Shown here: piece after piece, positions 10,912-18,857 of the stretch
Position numbering within the stretch: position 1 is the first letter of the stretch
How the letters are laid out: every line of letters begins with the position of its first letter
Assembly (NCBI RefSeq): GCF_902170305.1
Contig: NZ_CABHWW010000026.1
Coordinates: forward strand, 372,001 to 436,000
DNA: 64,000 bases
Direction: 5' to 3'
Origin: Yersinia alsatica
GTDB taxonomy: Bacteria; Pseudomonadota; Gammaproteobacteria; Enterobacterales; Enterobacteriaceae
Translations under genes and position numbers: made by a program
The notes under the pieces: model-generated
Databases searched by the model: none
What the model was told of the DNA's origin: nothing
The model's input: the letters and a program-made list of their open reading frames with translations, nothing else

Positions 10912-11133
10912 ATGACCGCTAATCAATGCCCGTCACTGGCTGCAATGCTACGGAACGGCCAACAAGTTACCCACCGTCGCCACCAGTGCGGCTGGATTGA
11001 AACACCAGACGGTCGCGACTTTCAGCCGAAAGCCAGTGAAGTGCAATTTATCAAAGGTTGTCGCACTCCCTTTATGGCAAAGCCCAAGGGTAAACCCCGT
11101 TGGTGGGCGCGCCTTATGGGAATATTTGCGTAG
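10912..11133 (+). CDS. Fil-like small phage protein (DUF2724-type)
   Basis: 73 residues starting MTANQCPSLAAMLRNGQQVTH. The layout (short N-terminus, SLAAMLRNG, WIETPDGRDFQP, then a basic tail KPKGKPRWWARLMGIF) resembles the phage filamentation protein Fil family of P2-group phages as I remember it; in phage 186, Fil blocks host cell division. The start at 10912 has GGAG 9 bases upstream. The TAG stop at 11131 overlaps the AGGAGG of the next gene. The family call is from memory. Confidence 0.55.
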   Translation: MTANQCPSLAAMLRNGQQVTHRRHQCGWIETPDGRDFQPKASEVQFIKGCRTPFMAKPKGKPRWWARLMGIFA

Positions 11134-11141
11134 GAGGATGT

Positions 11142-11492
11142 ATGGCAAACACCGAAGAGGCCCGCGCGGTACCGCTGACATTAAAAGAGCGACAACACGG
11201 TTTACAGCATGTCGCTGAGATTTGGTATTTACTCCCAAACAAAAAACACCAGGGAGTTATTCCGGCACTGATTAATGAAATGGGCGAGACAGACCCAAAA
11301 ATGAAAGGTGCCATTTATTACCTTGCTGGCATTATCAAGGCAAGGCATGAATTAGAGTTTAAGGAGCTGCTACCGGACGAGCAGAGACAAATTGTTGATG
11401 CATTGAATAGATGGCGGGCATCAGCCAGCTTATTACCGGAAAGAATCACATATATAGATTGTGAACCATTGCCGGATAATAAAAGTAATTAA
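11142..11492 (+). CDS. Early phage protein, possibly DUF5347 family
   Basis: 116 residues from ATG 11142, which has a perfect AGGAGG 5 bases upstream; the open frame begins at 11100 but that part lies within the preceding gene. The sequence (LTLKERQHGLQHVAEIW, then KGAIYYLAGIIKARHELEFKELLPDEQRQIVDALN) resembles small helical proteins annotated DUF5347 in enterobacterial P2-like phages. The function is unknown. Confidence 0.55.
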   Translation: MANTEEARAVPLTLKERQHGLQHVAEIWYLLPNKKHQGVIPALINEMGETDPKMKGAIYYLAGIIKARHELEFKELLPDEQRQIVDALNRWRASASLLPERITYIDCEPLPDNKSN

Positions 11493-11562
11493 TTAAACAC
11501 CTGAAATTAACAGGCGCTTTGTTGCGTCGGGCTTCCCATTATCTAAAGGCGGGATAATAACA

Positions 11563-11799
11563 ATGAGTGTTGCACCGATAAAATTAACGAAAGAGATAAA
11601 TGACATAGAACTGGTCGAGCATTTTAATAATGCCCGCCGTTCTGAACGATTGTTACTGCTTGAGCGGCTAGAAAATAAACTGACTAATTTAAATATTCCC
11701 AGACTTTCAAAGGTGGAAGTATTTAAAGAGTTATCCGTATGGATATCAGAAATGAAACCCGTTGTTAATTCACTCATCCAAAATAAAGAGGCTAAATAA
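11563..11799 (+). CDS. Small early phage protein, unknown function
   Basis: 78 residues, predicted all-helical and highly charged (IELVEHFNNARRSERLLLLERLENKL). A GGCGGGA-type ribosome site lies ~10 bases before ATG 11563. The stop TAA shares its last base with the ATG of the next gene (TAATG), so the two are coupled. No recognisable family. Confidence 0.6.
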   Translation: MSVAPIKLTKEINDIELVEHFNNARRSERLLLLERLENKLTNLNIPRLSKVEVFKELSVWISEMKPVVNSLIQNKEAK

Positions 11800-12584
11800 T
11801 GGCTACTCATATCAATACTACTAACGCAATTAAGGGGCTGACTTGTGTCACTGAGCATTTAAAAGCCCTTGAGGTACTTTTTATTGCTCCTGCCATCGCT
11901 CGGCATTCCATCCAGCATTTAACTGATGCCGGTATTGAAATTGAGCGTCTTAATAATGAAGCCATTAAATTGCGGAGTGAGATAGCGAAGTTAAAAGCTG
12001 AGCAACCATCGCGATTTGTTCGCCGCTGGGAAAGCGTAATTGACGCAGTGAGCGCCACAACCGCAGGGGATCGCGTATCTTCTGTTGGAATTATTGATCC
12101 CGATATGGAGACAGATAGAGCAATCACAGCAATCAAGAAAACCGAAGCCGACCGCAAGGAAGCCTTACGCACTGCGGAAGCATTCCAAAAGGCACAACCC
12201 AAAACGGAACCGACAGAAGATATTTTTGCCGCCGTAAGACGGGGAATTTTCAACAATTATTTCCCCGCTCCCGATGTATTAAATGCGCTTACTAACCAAC
12301 GTGCTGGACTGCTCATTCGTGGACGGTATCGATTTATTTTAACTGAAATCATTGATGAAGCAGTCCGCGCATCGGTAATACATCCCCAATGGCCGACTGA
12401 TGCACTCCACGCCGTATCTATTCTCACTGAGGAGTCAGGGGAATTAATGAAAGCGGCTATTGAATACCATTATAACAACGGCGATATAGAAGCCGTTCGC
12501 GAAGAAGCCATACAAACGGGCGCAATGGCTTTGCGTGTACTGCTGAATATCGACAGATACAAACGACCGTCAGACGAAAAATAA
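11799..12584 (+). CDS. Coiled-coil / MazG-like nucleotide pyrophosphohydrolase-type protein
   Basis: 261 residues in two parts. The N-terminal ~75 residues are helical with a coiled-coil pattern ([23 protein letters not shown]), as in Ead/Ea22-like phage early proteins. The C-terminal part (about 194-256) carries a MazG-like all-alpha NTP-pyrophosphatase pattern: [13 protein letters not shown] with acidic residues 211, 212 and 215, then an acidic pair at 235-236 in [14 protein letters not shown]. Such enzymes hydrolyse (d)NTPs or (p)ppGpp-like nucleotides. The substrate cannot be told from sequence. It is coupled to the previous gene by TAATG, and a hairpin follows. Confidence 0.65.
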   Translation: MATHINTTNAIKGLTCVTEHLKALEVLFIAPAIARHSIQHLTDAGIEIERLNNEAIKLRSEIAKLKAEQPSRFVRRWESVIDAVSATTAGDRVSSVGIIDPDMETDRAITAIKKTEADRKEALRTAEAFQKAQPKTEPTEDIFAAVRRGIFNNYFPAPDVLNALTNQRAGLLIRGRYRFILTEIIDEAVRASVIHPQWPTDALHAVSILTEESGELMKAAIEYHYNNGDIEAVREEAIQTGAMALRVLLNIDRYKRPSDEK

Positions 12585-12594
12585 ACACCTCTCA

Positions 12595-12622
12595 CCCTGC
12601 CACTTTGTGGCGGGGATTTTTT
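12595..12622 (+). terminator. Terminator inside the early operon
   Basis: The stem CCCTGCCAC-ttt-GTGGCGGGG (9 bp with one T-G wobble) is followed by ATTTTTTC, 10 bases after the MazG-like gene. It should reduce readthrough into the membrane protein, HTH and replication genes, so these may need antitermination or their own promoter. Confidence 0.75.
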
Positions 12623-12646
12623 CACATCTAAATAATGGAATTAAAA

Positions 12647-12856
12647 ATGAGCAAAGAAAACAAGTCTTGGACAATAACACCCTTAATAGCCCTTGGGCTT
12701 ATTTTCATCACCTTAAAGTTAATGGGATATATCACCTGGTCATGGTGGTGGGTAACTGCGCCATTTTGGGGCGGCTTAGCATTATGGCTCGTTATTATCG
12801 CAGTGCTTCTCATGGTTATTGGGGCAATCACCCACCGAGAGTCGAAAAAATTATGA
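12647..12856 (+). CDS. Small inner-membrane protein, unknown function
   Basis: 69 residues from ATG 12647 ([10 protein letters not shown]...), with GGA about 9 bases upstream; an alternative ATG at 12635 adds four residues. Two hydrophobic helices, [17 protein letters not shown] and a Trp-rich second segment ([23 protein letters not shown]), predict a two-pass membrane protein. The last codons overlap the following HTH gene by ATGA. No family recognised; small membrane proteins at this place in temperate phages may act in superinfection exclusion, but nothing here proves that. Confidence 0.6.
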   Translation: MSKENKSWTITPLIALGLIFITLKLMGYITWSWWWVTAPFWGGLALWLVIIAVLLMVIGAITHRESKKL

Positions 12857-13206
12857 CTACCCCACATCGACACGGCCAACCCTGGTCACCGGATGAGGTG
12901 GCTTATCTGCGTGAAGCGGTAACAACAACCCGATATCAAGATATTGCCGATCACCTGGGCCGCACCTTGACCGCCGTCCGGGTAAAAGCATTTTCCGAAG
13001 AGGTTAACCCCTCAACTATCGGCGAACGTAACCGCAATTCGAAGCACAGCGATCATGATGTTGAGCTATGTCGCGCGCTTTATGCCGAGGGATTAACGCC
13101 TAGGGTTATCGCCGAAAAAATGGAAATACCGAAAGGCACGGTATACGCGATTGTTTATTACCGGATACGGCAATCGCCTACGCCTGGCGGTTTATTCCAA
13201 CAATGA
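12853..13206 (+). CDS. Protein with two helix-turn-helix segments, just before the replication gene
   Basis: 117 residues. The first segment ([37 protein letters not shown]) looks SANT/Myb-like, with a C-terminal recognition helix. The second ([32 protein letters not shown]) is a resolvase-like HTH. It is coupled by ATGA overlaps both to the membrane-protein gene before it and to the gpA-like gene after it, which suggests a role in replication or early gene control. No exact family recognised. Confidence 0.65.
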   Translation: MTTPHRHGQPWSPDEVAYLREAVTTTRYQDIADHLGRTLTAVRVKAFSEEVNPSTIGERNRNSKHSDHDVELCRALYAEGLTPRVIAEKMEIPKGTVYAIVYYRIRQSPTPGGLFQQ

Positions 13207-15797
13207 CCAACACACGCGGCAGAATTCAGCCCACCCCGCCACAACCTTACCCCGGAAACGATGAAACGTTTGCCGGGGTTTACTCTTGGAATAAACCCAA
13301 CACCGGCATAAATCCGCGTCAAAATATTGCGCCGGTACAACTCACCCCGTTAGCGCAAATGATAGCGGCCTATCATGCGGATATTGAGAACAAGAAAGCC
13401 GAGCTGACTGACGAGGAGCGTAAGGCCAGGGCTCGGCATCAGTGGCGACTTGATAATTTCGAAGATGAAGAAGCTAAGCGTGAAATAACCCTTGCCTGGC
13501 TGGCCTTAGCCAGAGAAGCCGAACACCATAATCACAGCTTAAGAACCCAGGCTAATCTCAACGGCCAGCCAAAATTTATTCGCCAACCTATACAGCGACG
13601 CATTGATTACCTACGCCGGGAGCGTAGCGACGAGCGGGCTAATGATTTCTTAAACAAAATTGTTGAGAAAATATTGTCACGCCTGGACGCGATGAGAGAG
13701 AAGCAACAAACTGCCGCAATGCGACATATTGCGAGTCGCGAAGGTCTGGACGGTCTATTGCATTTGGCTGAACTCAATAAAAGGGAAGTCACCACCCTTG
13801 CCACCATGACCGCCGCGCATATGGATATGTTACTCGATAGCCAAATGGTGAAACTCCCGGCTGAAAATGCCACACCACGCCAGATATTGCGGATTTATCA
13901 CGCCGTCGCTAACGAAGCCAGAAAACTGTCAATTACCCCCCCGAATTGGGACGCTCTTAACGATAAGTTACGCCGCAGGGGGGAAATACCTTACGACCTG
14001 ATCCCCGGTGCGCTAGCCCGTTTGCGCTGTGCTACTTGGTGGAAAGGCCGGTTATGGCGGCTACGTTGTCAGTGGCGAGAGGAACAATTGCGCGCTGTCA
14101 TGCTGGTACATAAGAAAACATCCCCTTACATCAGCCATGAAGCGCTGGTTTATCAGCGTGAACAGTGGCGACGTTCTGCCGAGTTTATCCGTGCTCACGA
14201 CCTGGTCAATGATAGTGGCTTTGTTATGGATATGGAGGAAGTCGTAAACGCCAGCGCCAGCAACCCACATTTACGCTATATCGAAATGATGACGACCTGT
14301 AAGGGGTTAGAAAATCTGGCAGAAATGCGCGGCGATAAGGCGATGTTTTACACAATAACCTGTCCATCCAGGTATCACGCCACGCTTAAAGACGGCAGAC
14401 CTAACCTAAAATGGAGCACAAAAACTGTCAGGGAAAGCAGCAATTATCTGGTTAACCTTTTTGCAGGCATCAGAAAAAAACTCAACCGGTTAGGTTTGCG
14501 CTGGTATGGCGTCCGCATTGCCGAACCCCATCATGATGGCACCGTTCACTGGCATTTGATGTGCATCATGGAAAAACAAGACCGCGCCGCGATCACTCAG
14601 GTGATGCGGGATTTTGCTGTCCGTGAAGATAGACAAGAGTTAGGGCGAAATATTAAACCTCGTTTTGATGTTAAGCCGGTACTCAAAAGCAAAGGCACCA
14701 TCACCAGTTATTTAACCAAATACCTGGGTAAGAACGTGCGCGGCAGCAACATTAAAGGAAAGTTGGATAAAGAAACCGGTAAGCCGATAGTCAGTAAAGA
14801 AACCGGGCAACCGTTGGGCGACGATACCGAAAGGGCCGTTGCCTGGGCCTCTCTTCACGGTGTCCAGCAATTCCGTTTTTTTGGCATTCCCTCCCGCCAG
14901 GTATACCGCGAATTACGGATGTTAGCCGGCCAGCTCCGGCGCAAGGCAGAAGCCAAAGCCCTAAAGATGGAAGCCGCCGCCGCAACCAAGGACGAAACCG
15001 GTTTAGGTAAGGTCTGGTTATGGAAAAAAGTGCTGGCTAATAAAGACATGGATGATGTGCTGGCCGCAGCGGATGCCGGCTGTATGGCGACGTACATCCT
15101 AAAACAAGGCGGCGTGCTGGAACCTCGCAAAAATCACCTTATCCGCACCGCTTATATTGAGTCTGAAACGCCTAACGATTACGGCGAACACGGCACCAAA
15201 ATTTATGGCATCTGGTCACCAAGCCTGGGCGACCGCTCACGCGTTTGTATTCATAGCGATAACTGGAAGATGGTACGCAAGACTGCCAGCGATGACAGCC
15301 AAACCAAGGCCACTCCTGTGGCCGTAGACGTTGACCTTGATTTTGATTTTGCAGTTGGGGGCGGCGTTATCGCCCCTCGGACTCGTGGCAATAACTGTCC
15401 CCACCCCGACGACGAAGCCCCAAAGCAGCGTAAAAAACGCACAACACCACCGCCTGATTTAAGTGATTTTTCCAAAATAACGTTCACCCAACGGCGAGAA
15501 ATGCGTGAGCGATTGCGGAAATTGCCGCCGCCGAGGTATGGCGGTGACGATAAACCCAAAGAACCCCGATCACCGCCAGTCAGTGAGCGAATAATTTCGC
15601 CTGAAATGTGCCAAAAAATCGACCAGGCCATGCAGCGTAGCGGCTGGGTATTGGAAAAATGGCAAATCAACGTCTTAGCCAGGGGGAGCAATCTGTCATT
15701 ACCAAACACAATGACCGTCCGACTTGACCAGGAACGCTGGGAACAAGGGGAAGTGAAGCTGATTAAATTATTTGAGGCTTATCGAGCACAGACATAA
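13203..15797 (+). CDS. P2 gpA-type replication endonuclease (HUH nickase)
   Basis: Rolling-circle initiator that nicks the phage origin and stays joined to the 5' end. It has 864 residues, about 100 more than P2 A. The metal-binding HUH motif is H449-W-H451 in DGTVHWHLM. The twin tyrosines of the P2 A class are Y503 and Y507 in [10 protein letters not shown]; in P2 A the two tyrosines, also four apart, alternate in strand transfer. In P2 the origin lies inside gene A itself, so an origin may be embedded here. The gene looks uninterrupted, so the replication function may still work although the structural genes are lost. It ends the early operon and converges on the minus-strand ApeA-like gene. 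Confidence 0.92.
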   Translation: MTNTRGRIQPTPPQPYPGNDETFAGVYSWNKPNTGINPRQNIAPVQLTPLAQMIAAYHADIENKKAELTDEERKARARHQWRLDNFEDEEAKREITLAWLALAREAEHHNHSLRTQANLNGQPKFIRQPIQRRIDYLRRERSDERANDFLNKIVEKILSRLDAMREKQQTAAMRHIASREGLDGLLHLAELNKREVTTLATMTAAHMDMLLDSQMVKLPAENATPRQILRIYHAVANEARKLSITPPNWDALNDKLRRRGEIPYDLIPGALARLRCATWWKGRLWRLRCQWREEQLRAVMLVHKKTSPYISHEALVYQREQWRRSAEFIRAHDLVNDSGFVMDMEEVVNASASNPHLRYIEMMTTCKGLENLAEMRGDKAMFYTITCPSRYHATLKDGRPNLKWSTKTVRESSNYLVNLFAGIRKKLNRLGLRWYGVRIAEPHHDGTVHWHLMCIMEKQDRAAITQVMRDFAVREDRQELGRNIKPRFDVKPVLKSKGTITSYLTKYLGKNVRGSNIKGKLDKETGKPIVSKETGQPLGDDTERAVAWASLHGVQQFRFFGIPSRQVYRELRMLAGQLRRKAEAKALKMEAAAATKDETGLGKVWLWKKVLANKDMDDVLAAADAGCMATYILKQGGVLEPRKNHLIRTAYIESETPNDYGEHGTKIYGIWSPSLGDRSRVCIHSDNWKMVRKTASDDSQTKATPVAVDVDLDFDFAVGGGVIAPRTRGNNCPHPDDEAPKQRKKRTTPPPDLSDFSKITFTQRREMRERLRKLPPPRYGGDDKPKEPRSPPVSERIISPEMCQKIDQAMQRSGWVLEKWQINVLARGSNLSLPNTMTVRLDQERWEQGEVKLIKLFEAYRAQT

Positions 15798-15860
15798 TCC
15801 CAACCTGACAGTTGTCTTGGTGCAAAAAAAATAACATAGAAAAATCATTTGATTCTCTAT

Positions 15861-17222
15861 TTATCGATAATAATTGATATATTGCTCGATTTTAGATGAA
15901 GGAACATTTAGCTTTATCAGTAATGCGACTTTCAGAAGGATTTCAGTACTCTGTAAATATATGGAAATTTTCTCGGAGGTTTCTATGAACAAAGGCTGAT
16001 GTATAATCTTATTTCTAGATTCGCATATTTCTCTAATATTTATATCTTTAAGTTTGAATTTTTCTATCATTGATTCTGGTAGGCTGCGTATGAAATGCTG
16101 GATGCAGCTTTCGGTATTGTGCTTTTTTCTGTTTGCACTTTTTATTGCTCTTAAAAACCTCTGAAGAGAAACTCCTGGGAATTGATTCGATAACAACCTC
16201 TTTGACCTTATAAGTAAAACTGATAATTTATCTTCATTAGCATAACTAGAGTTTATTAATGTAATTTTTTCAAGTATTCTATAATACCCTAAGAACTTTT
16301 CTTCATCATTGTGAATCATGGAATATGTCACGTATTTTTTAATTAACTCTTTAATTTCATAATTATTATGGTTGAAGTAGTCCTCCCAAATTAACTCAGG
16401 GAAGCTTTCCTCTGAATCATCGCGATAAGGGCTAGAGTAGGGTAAAGTCATACCATTTAGAATGAGTTTATTAGATCCTTTTTTTTCAGCAAGATATAAT
16501 TGTGTATAATCATTCCAATAATCATTGGGACTTTGTGTTTTAATGTTTGAAATATTAATTTCATCACCAATTAAAAACCTTAGTAACATATATAAATCAA
16601 TATATCTTTCAATTAAAACATCAAAACTAACAGGCTTCTCGAAAGTAATTTTTATGTGCGGGTCTACCTCCATTCCTACAGTGTGTAGGCCATTTAAACC
16701 GCCGTATCTGTATGAATAATAGAGACCAAGACTTCCAAGTCCAGCGATAGTTTTTTCAAATTCGACACATTCATCTTGGCTGGGTAATCTATTGCTAAGC
16801 CCATGTGCTATTATATTATTTAGTTTACGAGTGCAGCCCGACCATTTTTTAATACCTTCCCCATGGATGCTAAGGTTAGTAAATAAATTATTTTCGCATA
16901 ATATTTGTTCTGAATATAAAAATCCTTGAGCAGTAAATGAATAATCACTAAAACTTTCATCTGACTCTGTATGCATGCATGAAATATTATTTAAATTTAG
17001 GCCGAACAGGAGGTAGTGGCTTAGGCCTCCTTTGAAAACTAATGAATTAAAAGAGGTGTTATCCAAAGCATTAATATTGATTTTACCTTTAAAATCAACC
17101 AAGCGGATGTGAATCCCTTTATCATTTAAAGTTAGCTCCGAAAAATAGCTTTCATTTTCAATTATTACATAACCTTTAATAATTTCGTTAAAAATTTCAG
17201 TGTGATAATTAATCTGTTCCAT
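15861..17222 (-). CDS. ApeA-like protein with C-terminal HEPN motif (candidate phage defence)
   Basis: 453 residues, much richer in A+T than the phage genes around it. The layout is that of ApeA-type proteins: a large beta-rich N-terminal domain (for example YVIIENESYFSELTLNDKGIHI, as in ApeA NTD families) and a helical C-terminal region. The latter carries Rx4H, R403-NKII-H408 (CESRNKIIHQPLF), the catalytic signature of HEPN ribonucleases. ApeA proteins stop phage infection in E. coli, probably by cleaving RNA. It lies between the replication gene and the candidate cos site, the place of tin/old in P2, and is divergent from a second Rx4H protein. The assignment is by architecture and motif, not by search. 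Confidence 0.7.
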   Translation of the reverse strand: MEQINYHTEIFNEIIKGYVIIENESYFSELTLNDKGIHIRLVDFKGKININALDNTSFNSLVFKGGLSHYLLFGLNLNNISCMHTESDESFSDYSFTAQGFLYSEQILCENNLFTNLSIHGEGIKKWSGCTRKLNNIIAHGLSNRLPSQDECVEFEKTIAGLGSLGLYYSYRYGGLNGLHTVGMEVDPHIKITFEKPVSFDVLIERYIDLYMLLRFLIGDEINISNIKTQSPNDYWNDYTQLYLAEKKGSNKLILNGMTLPYSSPYRDDSEESFPELIWEDYFNHNNYEIKELIKKYVTYSMIHNDEEKFLGYYRILEKITLINSSYANEDKLSVLLIRSKRLLSNQFPGVSLQRFLRAIKSANRKKHNTESCIQHFIRSLPESMIEKFKLKDINIREICESRNKIIHQPLFIETSEKISIYLQSTEILLKVALLIKLNVPSSKIEQYINYYR

Positions 17223-17523
17223 AACTTATTACTACCCCTAAAATTTTAAATTAAATTTTATTTTTTAATACTCCCTGCAACTCCTGTAAGTCTACTACTT
17301 TTTAAGGTCACATACTTTTGAGTTTATGACATTTTTATGCATCAATAATACCCTTTCGTTATCGTATTAAGTAAACAGTAAAATGCTTGCTTTTCGCTCT
17401 TGGCAGTCTGATGTGGTTGTTGCTGATGGCTTTGTACCAGAAGCGGATACGCTAACATAGTGCTATGATAATTTATGGAAATCAGGTCAAAGTATCCCAT
17501 ATTTTTCAAGGAGAAGTTGCAAC
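17223..17523. promoter_or_regulatory. Shared divergent promoter region between the two HEPN-motif genes
   Basis: The 301 bases between the divergent genes are AT-rich on the ApeA side (long TTTAAAATTT-like runs near 17240-17270), suiting a minus-strand promoter. On the plus side a TATGAT box is at 17464-17469, about 55 bases before the GTG of the second gene, without a clear -35. AAGGAG at 17508-17513 is that gene's ribosome site. A 25-codon open frame at 17383-17460 is the only other feature noted. Confidence 0.45.
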
Positions 17524-18468
17524 GTGAAAGTGGTTTTTAATATCAATGGGAAAAAAGTCCCGCTCCAATCTTTGCAGTACATAAGCAAAGAAAACCAGCT
17601 CGAAGTAATGCGTAATTGGTTTTTTGAGAACTTCGAAGACCCCGCGAATGCTTGCCCTTATGAATCCCGAGAAGGCGGGTATGCTTACATTTATGGCGGC
17701 CCATATGACGCAAGCGAAGAGTTGCAAGCGATGTTTGATAACTACGTAAAGTCCGATTATATCAATGAGTTAGTAGGCGAGTTGCAAGAGCACTGTTACG
17801 ACTGGTCAGGCAATTCCAATAACATTGATGATTGGTACGATGAAGACTTGTACGATGCAGTAACTTCTTCCGAAGAACCTTTTGTTAAGTTCGTTAAGAA
17901 TATTGAAGGAATAAAGTCACTGGCAAAAAGCGAATCTAAAGATGAGCGAAAAGATCATCTGCTTAGTCTCTTGTACACCAACGTCATTACAGCCTTGGAA
18001 ACGATTTATGTTGAGTTATTCATTAACTCTATAGAGAAAGATGAGTCCTATATCGCCGATTTTATAGAAAACGGTAAGACGGAGTTCAAAGTAAGCAAAG
18101 AGATTATAGCTTTACCGTTCAAAGGTGAGCCTATTGAAAAAATAAGGGAGGAGCTAATCAAAGCTATTAAGGAGCATTTGATTAGTGCAAGCTGGCATAA
18201 CACAGACCTAGTTGTGAAGCGTTACAAGGCTACGTTTGACATTAAAGTCCAAAGAGACTGGCCGATAGAGGCGATTCAAAATGCAACGCTAAAGCGCAAC
18301 CATTTAGTACATCGTGGCGGTAAGGATAAAGACGGCAACCCAGTAGTGATTACTGAGCAAGATTTAGAACAATTGCTGGATCATGCAATGTCTCTTGGGA
18401 AAAAATTGTACGATAACCTCGACAATGAAATACAGAAAAAAGCCCATATGGATGAGTACGAATTTTGA
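17524..18468 (+). CDS. Unassigned protein with C-terminal HEPN-type Rx4H motif (candidate phage defence)
   Basis: 314 residues from a GTG start with AAGGAG 10 bases upstream. The first ~110 residues are acidic and aromatic-rich (CYDWSGNSNNIDDWYDEDLYDAV) and match no family I know. From about residue 130 the protein becomes helical: LLSLLYTNVITALETIYVELF, then long charged helices, ending in KRNHLVHRGG, where R258 and H263 form Rx4H. The ALETIYV...RN.LVHRGG combination is typical of HEPN ribonuclease domains of the RiboL-PSP/abortive-infection type. It shares an upstream region with the ApeA-like gene and ends exactly at the candidate cos site. Whether it works alone or with the neighbour is unknown. 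Confidence 0.65.
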   Translation: MKVVFNINGKKVPLQSLQYISKENQLEVMRNWFFENFEDPANACPYESREGGYAYIYGGPYDASEELQAMFDNYVKSDYINELVGELQEHCYDWSGNSNNIDDWYDEDLYDAVTSSEEPFVKFVKNIEGIKSLAKSESKDERKDHLLSLLYTNVITALETIYVELFINSIEKDESYIADFIENGKTEFKVSKEIIALPFKGEPIEKIREELIKAIKEHLISASWHNTDLVVKRYKATFDIKVQRDWPIEAIQNATLKRNHLVHRGGKDKDGNPVVITEQDLEQLLDHAMSLGKKLYDNLDNEIQKKAHMDEYEF

Positions 18469-18493
18469 GCGAGGAGGGGGTGTTCCGCGCTGA
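18467..18493. other. Candidate cos site remnant
   Basis: The stretch beginning GCGAGGAGGGGG and ending GCGCTGA resembles the start of the P2 genome as I remember it (GGCGAGGCGGGG ... GCGCTGA), where the 19-base cohesive ends lie. It sits where cos should be in a P2-group prophage, between the replication/cargo arm and the portal gene. It directly abuts the stop codon of the cargo gene. The comparison is from memory. Confidence 0.35.
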
Positions 18494-18509
18494 ATCATAC
18501 AATTAAACA

Positions 18510-18531
18510 AAACCCGCCGTTCGGCGGGTTT
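18510..18531. terminator. Bidirectional terminator between cargo gene and ogr-like gene
   Basis: A perfect 9-bp stem AAACCCGCC-gttc-GGCGGGTTT lies between two converging genes. On the minus strand it continues into TTTTGTTTAATT; on the plus strand into TTTCTCTT. It should end transcripts from the HEPN-motif gene and from the portal/ogr side. Confidence 0.8.
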
Positions 18532-18534
18532 CTC

Positions 18535-18801
18535 TTATCCTGGCTGACCTTGCAACAAATCTAGCGCTATTTGCCTTTCATCCGGCTTCAACATGTCAAG
18601 CAAAGCCATAACCAATTTACTCCCCGTTAACCCGCTGGGGCTGAGTGAGTGCGAGAACACCGCGTTAAATACAAAGGTATGGCCGCACTCTACATTGGAA
18701 CAAGCACAATACAGGTCGGCTATTTTGACATCTTTCCATTCTGTTTTGCGGATAATTGCGGGTGCGCGGCATTCCGTGCATTTAATCTTGAACATTCGCA
18801 T
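18535..18801 (-). CDS. ogr: Ogr/Delta-like zinc-binding late-gene activator
   Basis: 88 residues from ATG 18801, with GGAG ~9 bases upstream; the open frame to 18861 is not needed. Four cysteines in CTEC near the start and CACSNVEC further on match the Ogr/Delta zinc fold (C-x2-C ... C-x4-C type) that recruits RNA polymerase to P2-group late promoters. The C-terminal third differs from P2 Ogr (72 residues). It lies next to cos and the portal gene rather than beside attR as in P2. Its late-gene targets are mostly deleted here. Confidence 0.75.
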   Translation of the reverse strand: MRMFKIKCTECRAPAIIRKTEWKDVKIADLYCACSNVECGHTFVFNAVFSHSLSPSGLTGSKLVMALLDMLKPDERQIALDLLQGQPG

Positions 18802-18857
18802 ATTAACCACTCCGAAAGCTAATTCTGTTAACTTCCGTGATTTTAGCTTAATTCTGC

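Noticed and set aside
15861-18468. HEPN/MNT toxin-antitoxin pair
   Set aside because: Neither protein shows the short nucleotidyltransferase (GSxARG) motif of MNT antitoxins; both carry Rx4H and both are much larger than typical HEPN toxins.
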